Shown here one piece after another: positions 16,776 to 24,353 of a stretch of 45,858 nt of DNA. Position 1 is the first letter of the stretch; the number at the start of each line of letters is the position of its first letter. A program made the position numbers and the translations under genes. Source of the DNA: Nitrospirota bacterium (GTDB lineage: Bacteria; Nitrospirota; Nitrospiria; Nitrospirales; Nitrospiraceae); the NCBI GenBank assembly GCA_030682135.1, contig JAUXQT010000095.1, positions 1 to 45,858 on the forward strand, read 5' to 3'. Under the pieces are notes generated by a model. It was not told where the DNA came from and searched no databases. It was given only the letters and a program-made list of their open reading frames with translations.

Positions 16776-17723
16776 CTAGAAAGGAACCGGTCCCCCTAAC
16801 TGCAATCCAACGGCAATCGGGTGGCCTGCCAAATATTGAGAGACAACCATGCGGCGACTGTTGGCCGGCTGCAACTCCAGCAGGGCAAGTACTCCCTCCC
16901 CCGTGGCGACATGAATCGCCTCGTTGGTGACAGCCACCACTGCCCCTGGAAGCTTCGTAATTGGGCCAGGGAGGGCTTGGGCTCGCCAGATCGTCCAACG
17001 GTCGCCCCCCGGCACAGCTGTATAGGCTCCAGGCCAGGGAGCAAGGCCACGAATCCGGTTGGCCAGAGCCACGGCTGACATGGTCCAATCGATGATCCCA
17101 TCTTCCTTTTTCAGCAAGGGAGCCATGGTCGCCTGTGAAGAATCTTGCGGCCGCGGCAAGAGGGTGCCTGACTTGAGTCGGGCAATCGTTTCGACCAGCA
17201 ATCTGCCTCCGAGTTCAGCCAAACGTGGAGAGAGAGTGCCTGCCGTATCCTCAGGGGTAATAGGGATGGCTTCTTGAAGCAACATCGCGCCGGTATCCAT
17301 CCCCTCATCCATCAGCATGGTCGTAATGCCTGTTTCCGTCTCACCGTTGATGATGGCCCATTGGATCGGACCGGCGCCGCGATATTTTGGAAGGAGAGAA
17401 CCATGCACATTGATGCAGCCGCGCGGAGGAAGCGAGAGGATAGCCGGAGGTAAAATGCGCCCAAACGCCGTAACCGCAATGAAGTCCGGCTTCCAGCCAG
17501 CCAGAGTCTGGAGAAATTCAGGATCCTTCATCTTAAGTGGTTGCAGCAGAGGAATGTGCGCTCGCTGAGCCAGAAGTTTTACCGGTGACGGCGTGAGGAT
17601 TTGCCCGCGCCCTTTCGGGCGATCCGGTTGTGTAACCACCCCAACAACAGAATCGTCCGACTGCAACAAGGCCTCAAGAGAAGCAACCGCAAAGTCTGGT
17701 GTGCCCATAAATACAAGACGCAT
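16776..17723 (-). CDS. fmt: Methionyl-tRNA formyltransferase
   Basis: Fmt formylates Met-tRNA-fMet with 10-formyl-THF. The 315 residues show the Rossmann N-terminus (MRLVFMGTPDFAVASLEAL) and the catalytic region INVHGSLLPKYRGAGPIQWA, with Asn105 and His107 and then Asp143 (E. coli Asn106, His108, Asp144). A C-terminal OB-like tRNA-binding domain follows. No def gene is next to it here. The start faces an initiator tRNA gene about 90 bp away on the other strand, so enzyme and substrate genes are divergent neighbours. Confidence 0.97.
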   Translation of the reverse strand: MRLVFMGTPDFAVASLEALLQSDDSVVGVVTQPDRPKGRGQILTPSPVKLLAQRAHIPLLQPLKMKDPEFLQTLAGWKPDFIAVTAFGRILPPAILSLPPRGCINVHGSLLPKYRGAGPIQWAIINGETETGITTMLMDEGMDTGAMLLQEAIPITPEDTAGTLSPRLAELGGRLLVETIARLKSGTLLPRPQDSSQATMAPLLKKEDGIIDWTMSAVALANRIRGLAPWPGAYTAVPGGDRWTIWRAQALPGPITKLPGAVVAVTNEAIHVATGEGVLALLELQPANSRRMVVSQYLAGHPIAVGLQLGGPVPF

Positions 17724-17779
17724 GTTATCGCTTTAGCATTGCAGGTGAGCGAAAGCAACTTGGTTGCGAAGTGCGTGGC

Positions 17780-17809
17780 TTGACTTGCCGTTCAACGCTT
17801 TGTTAGCAT
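17780..17809 (+). promoter_or_regulatory. Promoter of initiator tRNA
   Basis: TTGACT (17780-17785), an 18-bp spacer and TAGCAT (17804-17809) end 5 bp before the mature 5' end. The layout matches the tRNA-Val promoter. Confidence 0.55.
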
Positions 17810-17814
17810 CCTCC

Positions 17815-17891
<77 letters not shown>

Positions 17892-18055
17892 ACCAGTTCT
17901 TTCTACTTCGTTACAACGCCTCATGACCTGAATCCAAGCCGGGCTTTCGCTCGCCATTCGGCTGCCAAGACCTTGTACGAAATTGTGGTATGCATTGGAC
18001 GAATCCTCTTCCGATGCTATATTGCGTCCTGCAGGCACAAGACGTGAGGAGTTCC

Positions 18056-18253
18056 ATGCACTTCGTCCGCATCGGCAAAAAAGCCCTCAATCTCGATAGC
18101 GTCAGCTACTGCGAAGCACAGATTTGGCAAGATGAGATGTCGCTCAAGGTCTACTTCGCCGGATCCGCAAACAATACTCCGCTAGTCTTCGCCGAAGAAG
18201 ATGCCAAAGAATTGTGGAAGTACTTGGATTACGTCGCTGAAAAACCTGTCTAA
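18056..18253 (+). CDS. Small hypothetical protein (65 aa)
   Basis: The product begins MHFVRIGKKALNLDSVSYCEA and ends ELWKYLDYVAEKPV. It is acidic to neutral, with alternating beta-like strands and one helix and no signal peptide. The ATG at 18056 is preceded by GTGAGGAG at good spacing; the longer frame upstream is not needed. I do not recognise the family. The N-terminal half loosely recalls small beta-rich regulatory domains, but this is not enough to name it. It lies between tRNA-fMet and the convergent lytic transglycosylase gene. Confidence 0.75.
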   Translation: MHFVRIGKKALNLDSVSYCEAQIWQDEMSLKVYFAGSANNTPLVFAEEDAKELWKYLDYVAEKPV

Positions 18254-18330
18254 CGCCTCTTCCCCCGTCAACATTCTGATTGCACCTTTCGTTGTGCTCA
18301 TGAATCTCTCCAGACGCTTGAACTCGAACT

Positions 18331-19032
18331 CTAGTACCGTTGGCCTGCGCGCAGAGACGGATCGGTCATCACGACCGGCATAACCCAACCGTCTTTCTTA
18401 TAGCCACGATAGTAGACGAGCACCCTTTTCACATAATCCTGTGTTTCCTTATAGGGCGGGATCTGTCCATATCGATCCACCTTGCGTTCCCCCGCGTTAT
18501 AGGCAGCCACGGCTAACCGGAGATTTCCGTGGAACCGATCCAGAAGGTAACGCAAATGTTTGGCTCTACCGGTAATATTGTCGTTCGTATCGTACAGGTT
18601 TCGCACGCCATGACGGATAGCGGTTTCCGGAATCAATTGCATCAGGCCTACCGCTCCTGCCCTTGAAACCACTGTCGGATTAAAAGAAGACTCAGCCTTC
18701 ATGACCGCAAGAAGCAAAGCCGGTTGAATCTGGTACTGCTGTGCCGCTCGACTAACCGCTTGTTCAAGCTCCAGGTCCGCCAGCCCATGGTGATAGCGGG
18801 CCTTGTGGCGAACGGCTGTAACAGAATCATCTGTCTCTCGATTCCCGAGGTCCAACACATTCGCGGGACCGGCGTATCCAAATACCGGCTCGTCGGCGAG
18901 AACAGAAGGCGCTGATGACACCATTAATATCATCACTATGCAGGCAAGAAACCTGGCAGAACCTAAGGGGATGAAGGTTATAATCCCGGAGCTGTTTCCA
19001 GATGATTCGTTGTACGCCTCAACTCTGTTCAT
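18331..19032 (-). CDS. Lytic transglycosylase (SLT domain), exported
   Basis: The enzyme cleaves peptidoglycan glycan strands in the periplasm. The 233 residues contain an N-terminal hydrophobic export segment (about 26-46) and a lysozyme-like SLT domain. Catalytic Glu114 is in KAESSFNP, followed by GLMQLIPETA (129-138) and AYNAGE (177-182). The start at 19032 follows GGGAGGAGG. This small soluble SLT form resembles MltC/EtgA-like or slt70-type stand-alone domains; the exact subfamily is not resolved. The fold and catalytic Glu are clear. Confidence 0.92.
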   Translation of the reverse strand: MNRVEAYNESSGNSSGIITFIPLGSARFLACIVMILMVSSAPSVLADEPVFGYAGPANVLDLGNRETDDSVTAVRHKARYHHGLADLELEQAVSRAAQQYQIQPALLLAVMKAESSFNPTVVSRAGAVGLMQLIPETAIRHGVRNLYDTNDNITGRAKHLRYLLDRFHGNLRLAVAAYNAGERKVDRYGQIPPYKETQDYVKRVLVYYRGYKKDGWVMPVVMTDPSLRAGQRY

Positions 19033-19404
19033 CTTGCCTCCTCCCTATGCCGAAACCTCTGCTGCCCATGGCTCGGCCTTCATGTTACTCGGAAGCTCAC
19101 TCGACCAGCTGTCGCTGTAAGCGCAGGTTCTATGCCGTCTTGCGGGGAGGGATAAATTATTACCTCTTGCATAATTTCAATAACTTGCAGCGACCAGTCG
19201 CTCCCTACTTTCTCGGGGAGATTAGGAGTGCGACCTAGCTTTTATTGGCTCCCCTTGCCGCACTTTGCGGCTCGGTGAAAATGCTGCGGGAGAGCCCCCT
19301 CTCCTATTTATGACCCCACAAATGAGGGGGTCTCTCGCCTCCCCAAGAAAGACTGTGCTACGCTCTGCTCTCCGGGTTATCTCACTGCGAAGGAATCGAT
19401 TGTC
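19033..19404. other. Divergent intergenic region, transglycosylase / PilZ gene
   Basis: This 372-bp gap has no convincing gene. On the minus strand, AT-rich sequence around 19150-19180 with TTGAAA could be the transglycosylase promoter. A small dyad GCGACCAGTCGC lies near 19190. A strong hairpin is at 19290-19336: GAGAGCCCCCTC pairs with GAGGGGGTCTCTC. It sits about 70 bp ahead of the PilZ start, where it could shape the 5' UTR. I found no recognisable c-di-GMP riboswitch core. Confidence 0.45.
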
Positions 19405-19761
19405 ATGACGAAGCTTCGGTACTGTGAACGAGTCGACACGCGCTTCCCCGTTATATTTGCCGGTGAGGCCTACGTGGGGGAGGGGACCGTGCTCAACGTA
19501 TCGGTCCCAGGCTGCGCCATTCACAGTCGAGAGCGAGTACAGCCAGGCTCCTATCTTGAGATGAGAATACTCGTTCCTGACGCCCCGTCTCCGCTCCGAG
19601 TCGGGTTAGCCAAAGTGCGCTGGTGCGAGGGCCGACAGTTCGGTGTCGAATTTATCCAAATGCCCGGTGAAGACCAAGTCCGCTTAGGACAGCTCGTCAA
19701 AAAAGAAGTCCCGCTCGTATTGCCACCGCGGTCAAATGCATGGCAAGAAGCGCACTCCTAG
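19405..19761 (+). CDS. PilZ-domain protein (predicted c-di-GMP receptor)
   Basis: The 118-residue single-domain protein has both c-di-GMP-binding motifs of PilZ: RxxxR (Arg9-VDT-Arg13) and NxSxxG (Asn31-V-Ser33-VP-Gly36). These are followed by the beta-barrel core (LAKVRWCEGRQFGVEFIQM). It has no export signal or membrane segment. It probably binds c-di-GMP and changes partner activity; the partner is not evident. A diguanylate cyclase is encoded about 1.3 kb downstream on the same strand. Confidence 0.88.
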   Translation: MTKLRYCERVDTRFPVIFAGEAYVGEGTVLNVSVPGCAIHSRERVQPGSYLEMRILVPDAPSPLRVGLAKVRWCEGRQFGVEFIQMPGEDQVRLGQLVKKEVPLVLPPRSNAWQEAHS

Positions 19762-19794
19762 TCGTCTCAACAGCCTCGTAAAGGATGACGGCAC

Positions 19795-20115
19795 ATGATG
19801 CGAAGCATTCTACTCACCGCAATGCTGCTCCTAACCGGTTGCGCAGAACCCTACACTGTGTTCCATAACCAGACAGGTAGCCCAATCATCCTCGGTCGCC
19901 GAGCTTATTCCTACGAAGGCTGCCTCTCCACAATGCGAGAGGAAGCAGACCGAATGGGGGTTTCGCTAAGCACCATTCAGGTAAAAGGATCCTGGGAAGG
20001 TCGGTCCCTCCTCTGGCCCTTCGAGGCAGGGTATGCGTGCGAAGGGGCCATCGGCCCCGAACGCCTCCCACGCGGACCCTATCCGAACGTTCCACCCCTC
20101 TCACCTCAAGGATAG
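19795..20115 (+). CDS. Predicted small lipoprotein (106 aa)
   Basis: A short signal peptide ends in the lipobox LLTGC (Cys16), so the mature part is probably anchored to a membrane from Cys16. The remaining ~90 residues contain three further cysteines and a proline-rich tail (RGPYPNVPPLSP). I do not recognise the family. ATG 19795 or 19798 both fit. It follows the PilZ gene by 33 bp and may share its transcript. Confidence 0.72.
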   Translation: MMRSILLTAMLLLTGCAEPYTVFHNQTGSPIILGRRAYSYEGCLSTMREEADRMGVSLSTIQVKGSWEGRSLLWPFEAGYACEGAIGPERLPRGPYPNVPPLSPQG

Positions 20116-20455
20116 TAACGCCCGCTTCCCACTCTTTTTGGGTTCACCCACATTTCTAAAAACCCAACAGAAATTTCTTCTTATCAATCCCCCAAGAGAG
20201 CTGTTGACAATACCACTGCTGGAGCAGTATCACTCGGCTAACACTACTGGATGTAGCCCATGTGTCCATTCTTGTACTCTCTCTTCGCTTCCAGCCAAAA
20301 GCCCAAACCTACGAAAGGAGGTGGCTCACGTTGAGCTCGCCGCGCTACTCACTTTTCAGGACCCGATAGCTGTAACGTTCATCGGTAAATTCGCAGAAGT
20401 GTTTGATTCGCCGGCCGCACGCTATGTGCAATAATTTTATGTAGAAGGAGTTGCC
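20116..20455. other. Intergenic region with candidate promoter and dyad
   Basis: This 340-bp gap holds TTGACA (20204-20209), an 18-bp spacer and TATCAC (20228-20233). Inside the spacer is the perfect dyad ACTGCTGGAGCAGT. Further on, AAAGGAGGTGG (20314-20324) nearly matches the full anti-Shine-Dalgarno sequence but is not followed by a credible ATG/GTG gene. A real coding ribosome-binding site (GAAGGAG) precedes the next gene at 20456. Confidence 0.4.
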
Positions 20456-20833
20456 ATGGAAGACCTGGTCATCGAAGAAGAAGGCGCCTCATCCGCACTG
20501 AAAATTACGCTTGGGGATTTTCTCGTGTTCAGCAATTGGATGAATCAAACAGAAAAATCCCTCGATCGTGCTGAAGCCTTGCCAACCATTCCCGACTTAG
20601 ACTCTGGCAAGGTCAAAGGCTGGGTCCAGCTCGTGCAGCGACTTGAGGAACGTTTTCGCCGGAGCGAAGAAAAGAAGCTGGCGCTTGAAGCCAACGTGAT
20701 CGCACAAGAAGCCCAGTTGGGACAGCTCCTGTCGCACTTGCACGCCAATATCGCCTCGCTCTATGACAACCTCGGACAGTCGCAAAAAGCTGAGGAGGTT
20801 CGGCGCCGAGCTGAAGCGCTTCATGTAGCGTAG
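20456..20833 (+). CDS. Hypothetical coiled-coil protein (125 aa)
   Basis: The acidic protein has a non-helical start (MEDLVIEEEGASSALKITLGDF) and then a long amphipathic helix (RLEERFRRSEEKKLALEANV onward to the end) that looks like a coiled coil. There is no signal peptide or membrane segment. GTAGAAGGAG precedes the ATG by a normal distance. I do not recognise the family. The last helix pair (YDNLGQSQKAEEVRRRAEAL) faintly resembles a TPR-like helix. It is followed by a hairpin at 20863-20914. Confidence 0.7.
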   Translation: MEDLVIEEEGASSALKITLGDFLVFSNWMNQTEKSLDRAEALPTIPDLDSGKVKGWVQLVQRLEERFRRSEEKKLALEANVIAQEAQLGQLLSHLHANIASLYDNLGQSQKAEEVRRRAEALHVA

Positions 20834-20862
20834 AACTAGAACGCTGCATCCCGAATCGTCTG

Positions 20863-20914
20863 ACGCAACTCCTCATGACCGCTTCCTATGGAGCGACCAT
20901 GGGAAGAGTTGCGT
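20863..20914 (+). repeat. Inverted repeat downstream of the coiled-coil gene
   Basis: ACGCAACTC (20863-20871) and GAGTTGCGT (20906-20914) are exact inverted copies. The inner CATG and CGCT/AGCG blocks also pair. Two more GTTGCG copies follow within 25 bp. There is no T-tract, so terminator function is uncertain. Confidence 0.45.
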
Positions 20915-21011
20915 TGGGTTGCGTCTAGTTGCGAGGGATAGTTATGTCCTAAACCCGGAAGAAAACCTCACAGGTTTTCCGCATTTGCTTTGTCCGCCCT
21001 CTCCTCTTGGC

Positions 21012-21017
21012 TATAAT
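21012..21017 (+). promoter_or_regulatory. Candidate -10 box of the diguanylate cyclase gene
   Basis: A perfect TATAAT sits about 92 bp before the ATG. The best -35 match 17 bp upstream is weak (TTTGTC), so an activator may be needed. Confidence 0.35.
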
Positions 21018-21108
21018 CACACTGCCGAATCTGCCATGTTCCTCAGAGGCACCTGACAAGGAACGAGACGCCGAACGAGATGGATTCACTCGGCAGCGGG
21101 GGAGTTGG

Positions 21109-22032
21109 ATGATCAAAGTGCTCCTCGTCGAAGACAATGATGTCGACGCGCAACTCACGCAAGATCTCCTGTCTGAATGGAGCATCGAGGAATTCAAGAT
21201 CACTCGCGTGAAAACGCTGGGAGAGGGGCTTGCGCTACTCGGTCGTGACCGGTTCGACGCCGTGCTCTTGGACCTGTCTCTCCCGGATGCCTTCGGTCTC
21301 CCGACCGTCAGACAAGTCCACGCCACAAGTCCAACGATTCCGGTCGTCGTCCTAAGCGGTGTCAGCGACCAAAGCTTGGCGCTTCAAGCCGTTCAACAGG
21401 GGGCACAAGATTACCTCGTCAAAGGGCAAGGCCATCCCGAGCTGTTAGCTCGCTCCGTACGTTATGCGATTGAACGGAAACGCGCAGAAGAACGCCTGAC
21501 CTACCTCGCGCAATACGATCACTTAACTGGGCTGGTGAATCGAAGCCTCTTTCGCGATCGGCTGATTCAAGCCATGGCTCGTAGCAAGCGACTCCAACAA
21601 CCGATTGGACTCATGCTCCTCGATCTCGATCGGTTCAAGGCCGTGAACGACACCTTCGGGCACGACATGGGTGACGACCTGCTCAAGGCCGTATCGGAGC
21701 GTCTCAAGACCTGTGTGCGTGAAGTCGATACCGTGGCCAGGATGGGCGGGGACGAATTCACCATTATTCTGGAAGGCGTTTCCTCTGATCAGAATATCCT
21801 GCTGGTGGCGAAACGCATCACGGAGTCGATCGCTACGCCGTTCGAACTACAGGGCCATCACATTTCCATCGGAGTCAGCATTGGCGTGACGATTTATCCG
21901 CACGACGATCATCCCGTCGACGAATTACTAAAACATGCCGACACGGCAATGTATCGAGCAAAACAACAAGGCGGTAACAGCTTTCACCTGCACGAAGCCG
22001 CTGAGACGCACGCTCCGAACCTCCCCGCATAA
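21109..22032 (+). CDS. Response-regulator diguanylate cyclase (REC-GGDEF)
   Basis: The 307-residue protein is predicted to make c-di-GMP from GTP under control of phosphorylation. The receiver domain (1-~120) has the acidic pocket VEDND, phosphoacceptor Asp55 in VLLDLSLPD and Lys105 in LVKGQ. The GGDEF domain (~135-300) has an intact active site, Gly213-Gly-Asp-Glu-Phe217, and an inhibitory RxxD site (Arg204-Asp207) five residues before it. The ATG at 21109 starts MIKVLLVEDN; the open frame upstream is non-conserved. No cognate kinase is adjacent. It could feed the PilZ protein encoded just upstream. Confidence 0.94.
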   Translation: MIKVLLVEDNDVDAQLTQDLLSEWSIEEFKITRVKTLGEGLALLGRDRFDAVLLDLSLPDAFGLPTVRQVHATSPTIPVVVLSGVSDQSLALQAVQQGAQDYLVKGQGHPELLARSVRYAIERKRAEERLTYLAQYDHLTGLVNRSLFRDRLIQAMARSKRLQQPIGLMLLDLDRFKAVNDTFGHDMGDDLLKAVSERLKTCVREVDTVARMGGDEFTIILEGVSSDQNILLVAKRITESIATPFELQGHHISIGVSIGVTIYPHDDHPVDELLKHADTAMYRAKQQGGNSFHLHEAAETHAPNLPA

Positions 22033-22157
22033 CATAGCCGCACGCTGCTGATCTCAAGAGCGCCGAAGGCCAGTACAGGCTCCTATCCTCCTCGACTTTC
22101 TCGTCTTCATTCCGCGCGACCAGCCTCAATGGCAGGTGTCCTCAATGCCCTACCCCG

Positions 22158-22952
22158 TCACCGTCCGATGTCACCCAGCGGCTGGTCTGTCACGATCAAG
22201 GTTCCTCGCGGATTGGGGGCAAGCATGTTTGAGGTGTCGAGCGCCTCCCGGCCAGGAGTTGGATGAGAGTCGGGAGTCATCACCATCCCCCAATGCTGAT
22301 TCTCACTGCAGGTATTGTCGACGAGAAGCGCTTCCGCGTGATGGAAGAGGAGAATCCCGCTTAGCATGTTTTCACGGCACTGGTTCCTGACGAGCTCCGG
22401 ATGGCTTCCTGAATCCCGAACCGCAATACCGAAATGGTGGTTACCCCTGCAGACATTGTCGGCAATCCTCGGCTGTGCTCCGGCAAACACAAATATCCCG
22501 GATTCCCGGTTGCCACACACTTCGTTCCCGACAAATGTCAGTCGTGATTGCGGCCCATAAATCACCACGCCGGAGAGAATACCCTCCGTGGCACGGCACT
22601 GGGTCACCGTACAAGAGGAGTCGAGCAAGTTCATCGCAGAATTTTGGTCACTTCCGACGTATCGAAACGTGATGCCGGAAATGCGCCCACTGGGGACCTG
22701 CTGGAGATAGAGCGGCCCACCGCGACGGGAAAAAATCTGCACGTCGTCTCGGCCGGCTCCAACTAAATGTATCGGTCGCCCCGTGACAAAGACTTTATCC
22801 TCATAGATCCCTGGACGAACAAACACCTGGTCCTGCTCACCAGCATCGAGAAGCGCCGCACTCGGTCGCGGATAAGCGTCGACGTCATTCGCGTCGACGA
22901 TCAAAGTCTTTCCACCGAGTGGATTCACCGGAGGCTCAGCTTTCATGTCCAC
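22158..22952 (-). CDS. Right-handed parallel beta-helix repeat protein
   Basis: The 264-residue protein has about eight beta-helix coils with recurring N-x-C-x2-N...SGI patterns, such as GNEVCGNRESGIFVF, DNVCRGNHHFGIAV and RNQCRENMLSGILL. This is the Pfam beta_helix/NosD-like pattern. The N-terminal region (QVFVRPGIYEDKVFVTGRPI) is the usual capping segment. It has no signal peptide, so a cytoplasmic or unconventionally located protein is likely. Such folds bind or cleave polysaccharides, but no catalytic residues are recognised. It is convergent with the diguanylate cyclase gene. Confidence 0.82.
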   Translation of the reverse strand: MDMKAEPPVNPLGGKTLIVDANDVDAYPRPSAALLDAGEQDQVFVRPGIYEDKVFVTGRPIHLVGAGRDDVQIFSRRGGPLYLQQVPSGRISGITFRYVGSDQNSAMNLLDSSCTVTQCRATEGILSGVVIYGPQSRLTFVGNEVCGNRESGIFVFAGAQPRIADNVCRGNHHFGIAVRDSGSHPELVRNQCRENMLSGILLFHHAEALLVDNTCSENQHWGMVMTPDSHPTPGREALDTSNMLAPNPRGTLIVTDQPLGDIGR

Positions 22953-23301
22953 ATCTCTTCACCCTCACAGGATTGGTTCTCTACTCTCGTCCACTGGCTC
23001 AAAATCAGGAGCGGCATTATTTCGAGCACATCCACTCAAGTCAAGTTCAGCTCAAACCGTTGATGACCGCCACGTCAACTCAATCGCGGTCTCAATTTTG
23101 TCAAGCCAGGAATCACACACACATCGTACAAATCTGTCATCCGGGCAGGACTGGCACTCGGCAACTTCTGCCATGGAGCGATGCCAACCTACTGGATTCA
23201 CATCTGTTTTAGCCATGCCGGATCGCTCGTATGGTGGCATGGCGATTGCGGTATTAGGAGGATATGGGTACTGAGACCAGGCTGAGCAGTATGGAGGCAT
23301 T
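22953..23301. other. Divergent intergenic region, beta-helix / TPR gene
   Basis: This 349-bp gap has no gene of normal size. Near its right end TAGGAGGAT precedes an ATG at 23264 that would encode only 13 residues (MGTETRLSSMEAL), with its stop (23303-23305) overlapping the start of the TPR gene. That could be a coupled leader peptide or chance. I see no strong promoter match. Confidence 0.4.
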
Positions 23302-23817
23302 ATGATGACAATACTGAAAATTGTGCTCCCAGGAATTATGGCGTTGCTGCTCTCGTTCAATCCCGCTGTTGCTGCACCGTCCCACATGCAAGACTCATCT
23401 CGGCACCTCTATGATCGAGTGATGGAAGAGTTTAAACATCGTGATTACGAAGCCGCACTGGCGGGATTTCGATTCTTTCTCGAACTGCACGGGCAATCCT
23501 CTTTGGCCGCCAACGCGCAGTATTGGGTGGGAGAATGCCAATACCGGCTCGGACGCTATAAGGAAGCCCTGAAGTCATTCTACAACGTCGTGTCCGACTA
23601 TCCGATGAGCCAAAAACTTGCAGCATCTACGCTCAAACTTGGCCAGACCTACGCCAAGATCAAGGATCATGAGAAGGCCCGCATGATGTACGAGCGAGTC
23701 ATCGATCAATATCCCGAGAGCGCAGAAGCCGAACTGGCGAGAAAAGCCATTGACGTCGCTGCGATGCGAGATGTGGAACCAACAACACAGTTGGTTGGCA
23801 CCGGCCCTGGCGAATAG
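23302..23817 (+). CDS. Exported TPR protein, CpoB/YbgF-like
   Basis: The 171-residue protein has a signal peptide (hydrophobic core ~5-22, cleavage near AVAAP) and then three TPR units: HLYDRVMEEFKHRDYEAALA, ANAQYWVGECQYRLGRYKEAL and LAASTLKLGQTYAKIKDHEKA. The spacing is that of the C-terminal domain of CpoB/YbgF of the Tol-Pal system. The N-terminal coiled coil of full-length CpoB and the tol/pal genes are missing nearby, so the role may be different. ATG 23302 or 23305 follows GGAGG. Confidence 0.82.
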   Translation: MMTILKIVLPGIMALLLSFNPAVAAPSHMQDSSRHLYDRVMEEFKHRDYEAALAGFRFFLELHGQSSLAANAQYWVGECQYRLGRYKEALKSFYNVVSDYPMSQKLAASTLKLGQTYAKIKDHEKARMMYERVIDQYPESAEAELARKAIDVAAMRDVEPTTQLVGTGPGE

Positions 23818-23833
23818 AGTTGCGTCCTAGCGG

Positions 23834-24349
23834 TCACTCGACTTCGCCGACGCCAAGCAGCTGAGCCAGCTGAGGCACGGTATAGGACGTATTGGGCTTC
23901 AAGGTAGTCAAGGTAATGCCCGCTGCCTGCAGAACAGCCTGGATCTCGCGAGTTCGAGTGACCTCCTGTGGCTGAGGGGGGAACCCTTCCTCGAGCAACA
24001 CAACCTGCTCGGCCGCCTTCGTGCCTGGGTGAACCAACACAAAGTCGAGTTGCTTCAGCGCGATCTGTCTCAACACCTGAGACCGAACCTTTCCCTCCGC
24101 CTCGACGCTGACAACAGACCAGAGTGGAACCCTCGCAAAAACAAGATAATGGTCTTCCACAGCCAAACGTATGAGATTGTAGAGCATGAGGTCGGTATCG
24201 GTCAGCAAGGGCTGAGGCCGCAGCGTCACGCCGGGAGGAATCACCATACTCTCTTTCCTGGCCGGCTCACTGCTTGATGAAATCATCAGGCGCCAAATCA
24301 AAAACACCAGAGACGCGATGGCAAATCCGATAACAATATTCTCCATCAT
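23834..24349 (-). CDS. Membrane-anchored DUF2726-like protein
   Basis: Beginning at ATG 24349 the product is about 171 residues. One N-terminal membrane helix (IVIGFAIASLVFLIWRLMI) precedes a domain that resembles DUF2726 (LLTDTDLMLYNLIRLAVEDHYLVFARVPL, ALKQLDFVLVHPGT), a nuclease-like fold with unknown function. The usual C-terminal zinc-ribbon part is not present. The start lies 5 bp from the anmK stop, so the two genes are likely co-transcribed. A longer frame upstream into anmK is disregarded. Confidence 0.72.
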   Translation of the reverse strand: MMENIVIGFAIASLVFLIWRLMISSSSEPARKESMVIPPGVTLRPQPLLTDTDLMLYNLIRLAVEDHYLVFARVPLWSVVSVEAEGKVRSQVLRQIALKQLDFVLVHPGTKAAEQVVLLEEGFPPQPQEVTRTREIQAVLQAAGITLTTLKPNTSYTVPQLAQLLGVGEVE

Positions 24350-24353
24350 GTCA

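Noticed and set aside
20033-20434. Plus-strand 133-codon frame before the coiled-coil gene
   Set aside because: It overlaps the lipoprotein end, has mixed composition and no start with a usable ribosome-binding site; kept only as an orphan Shine-Dalgarno note.
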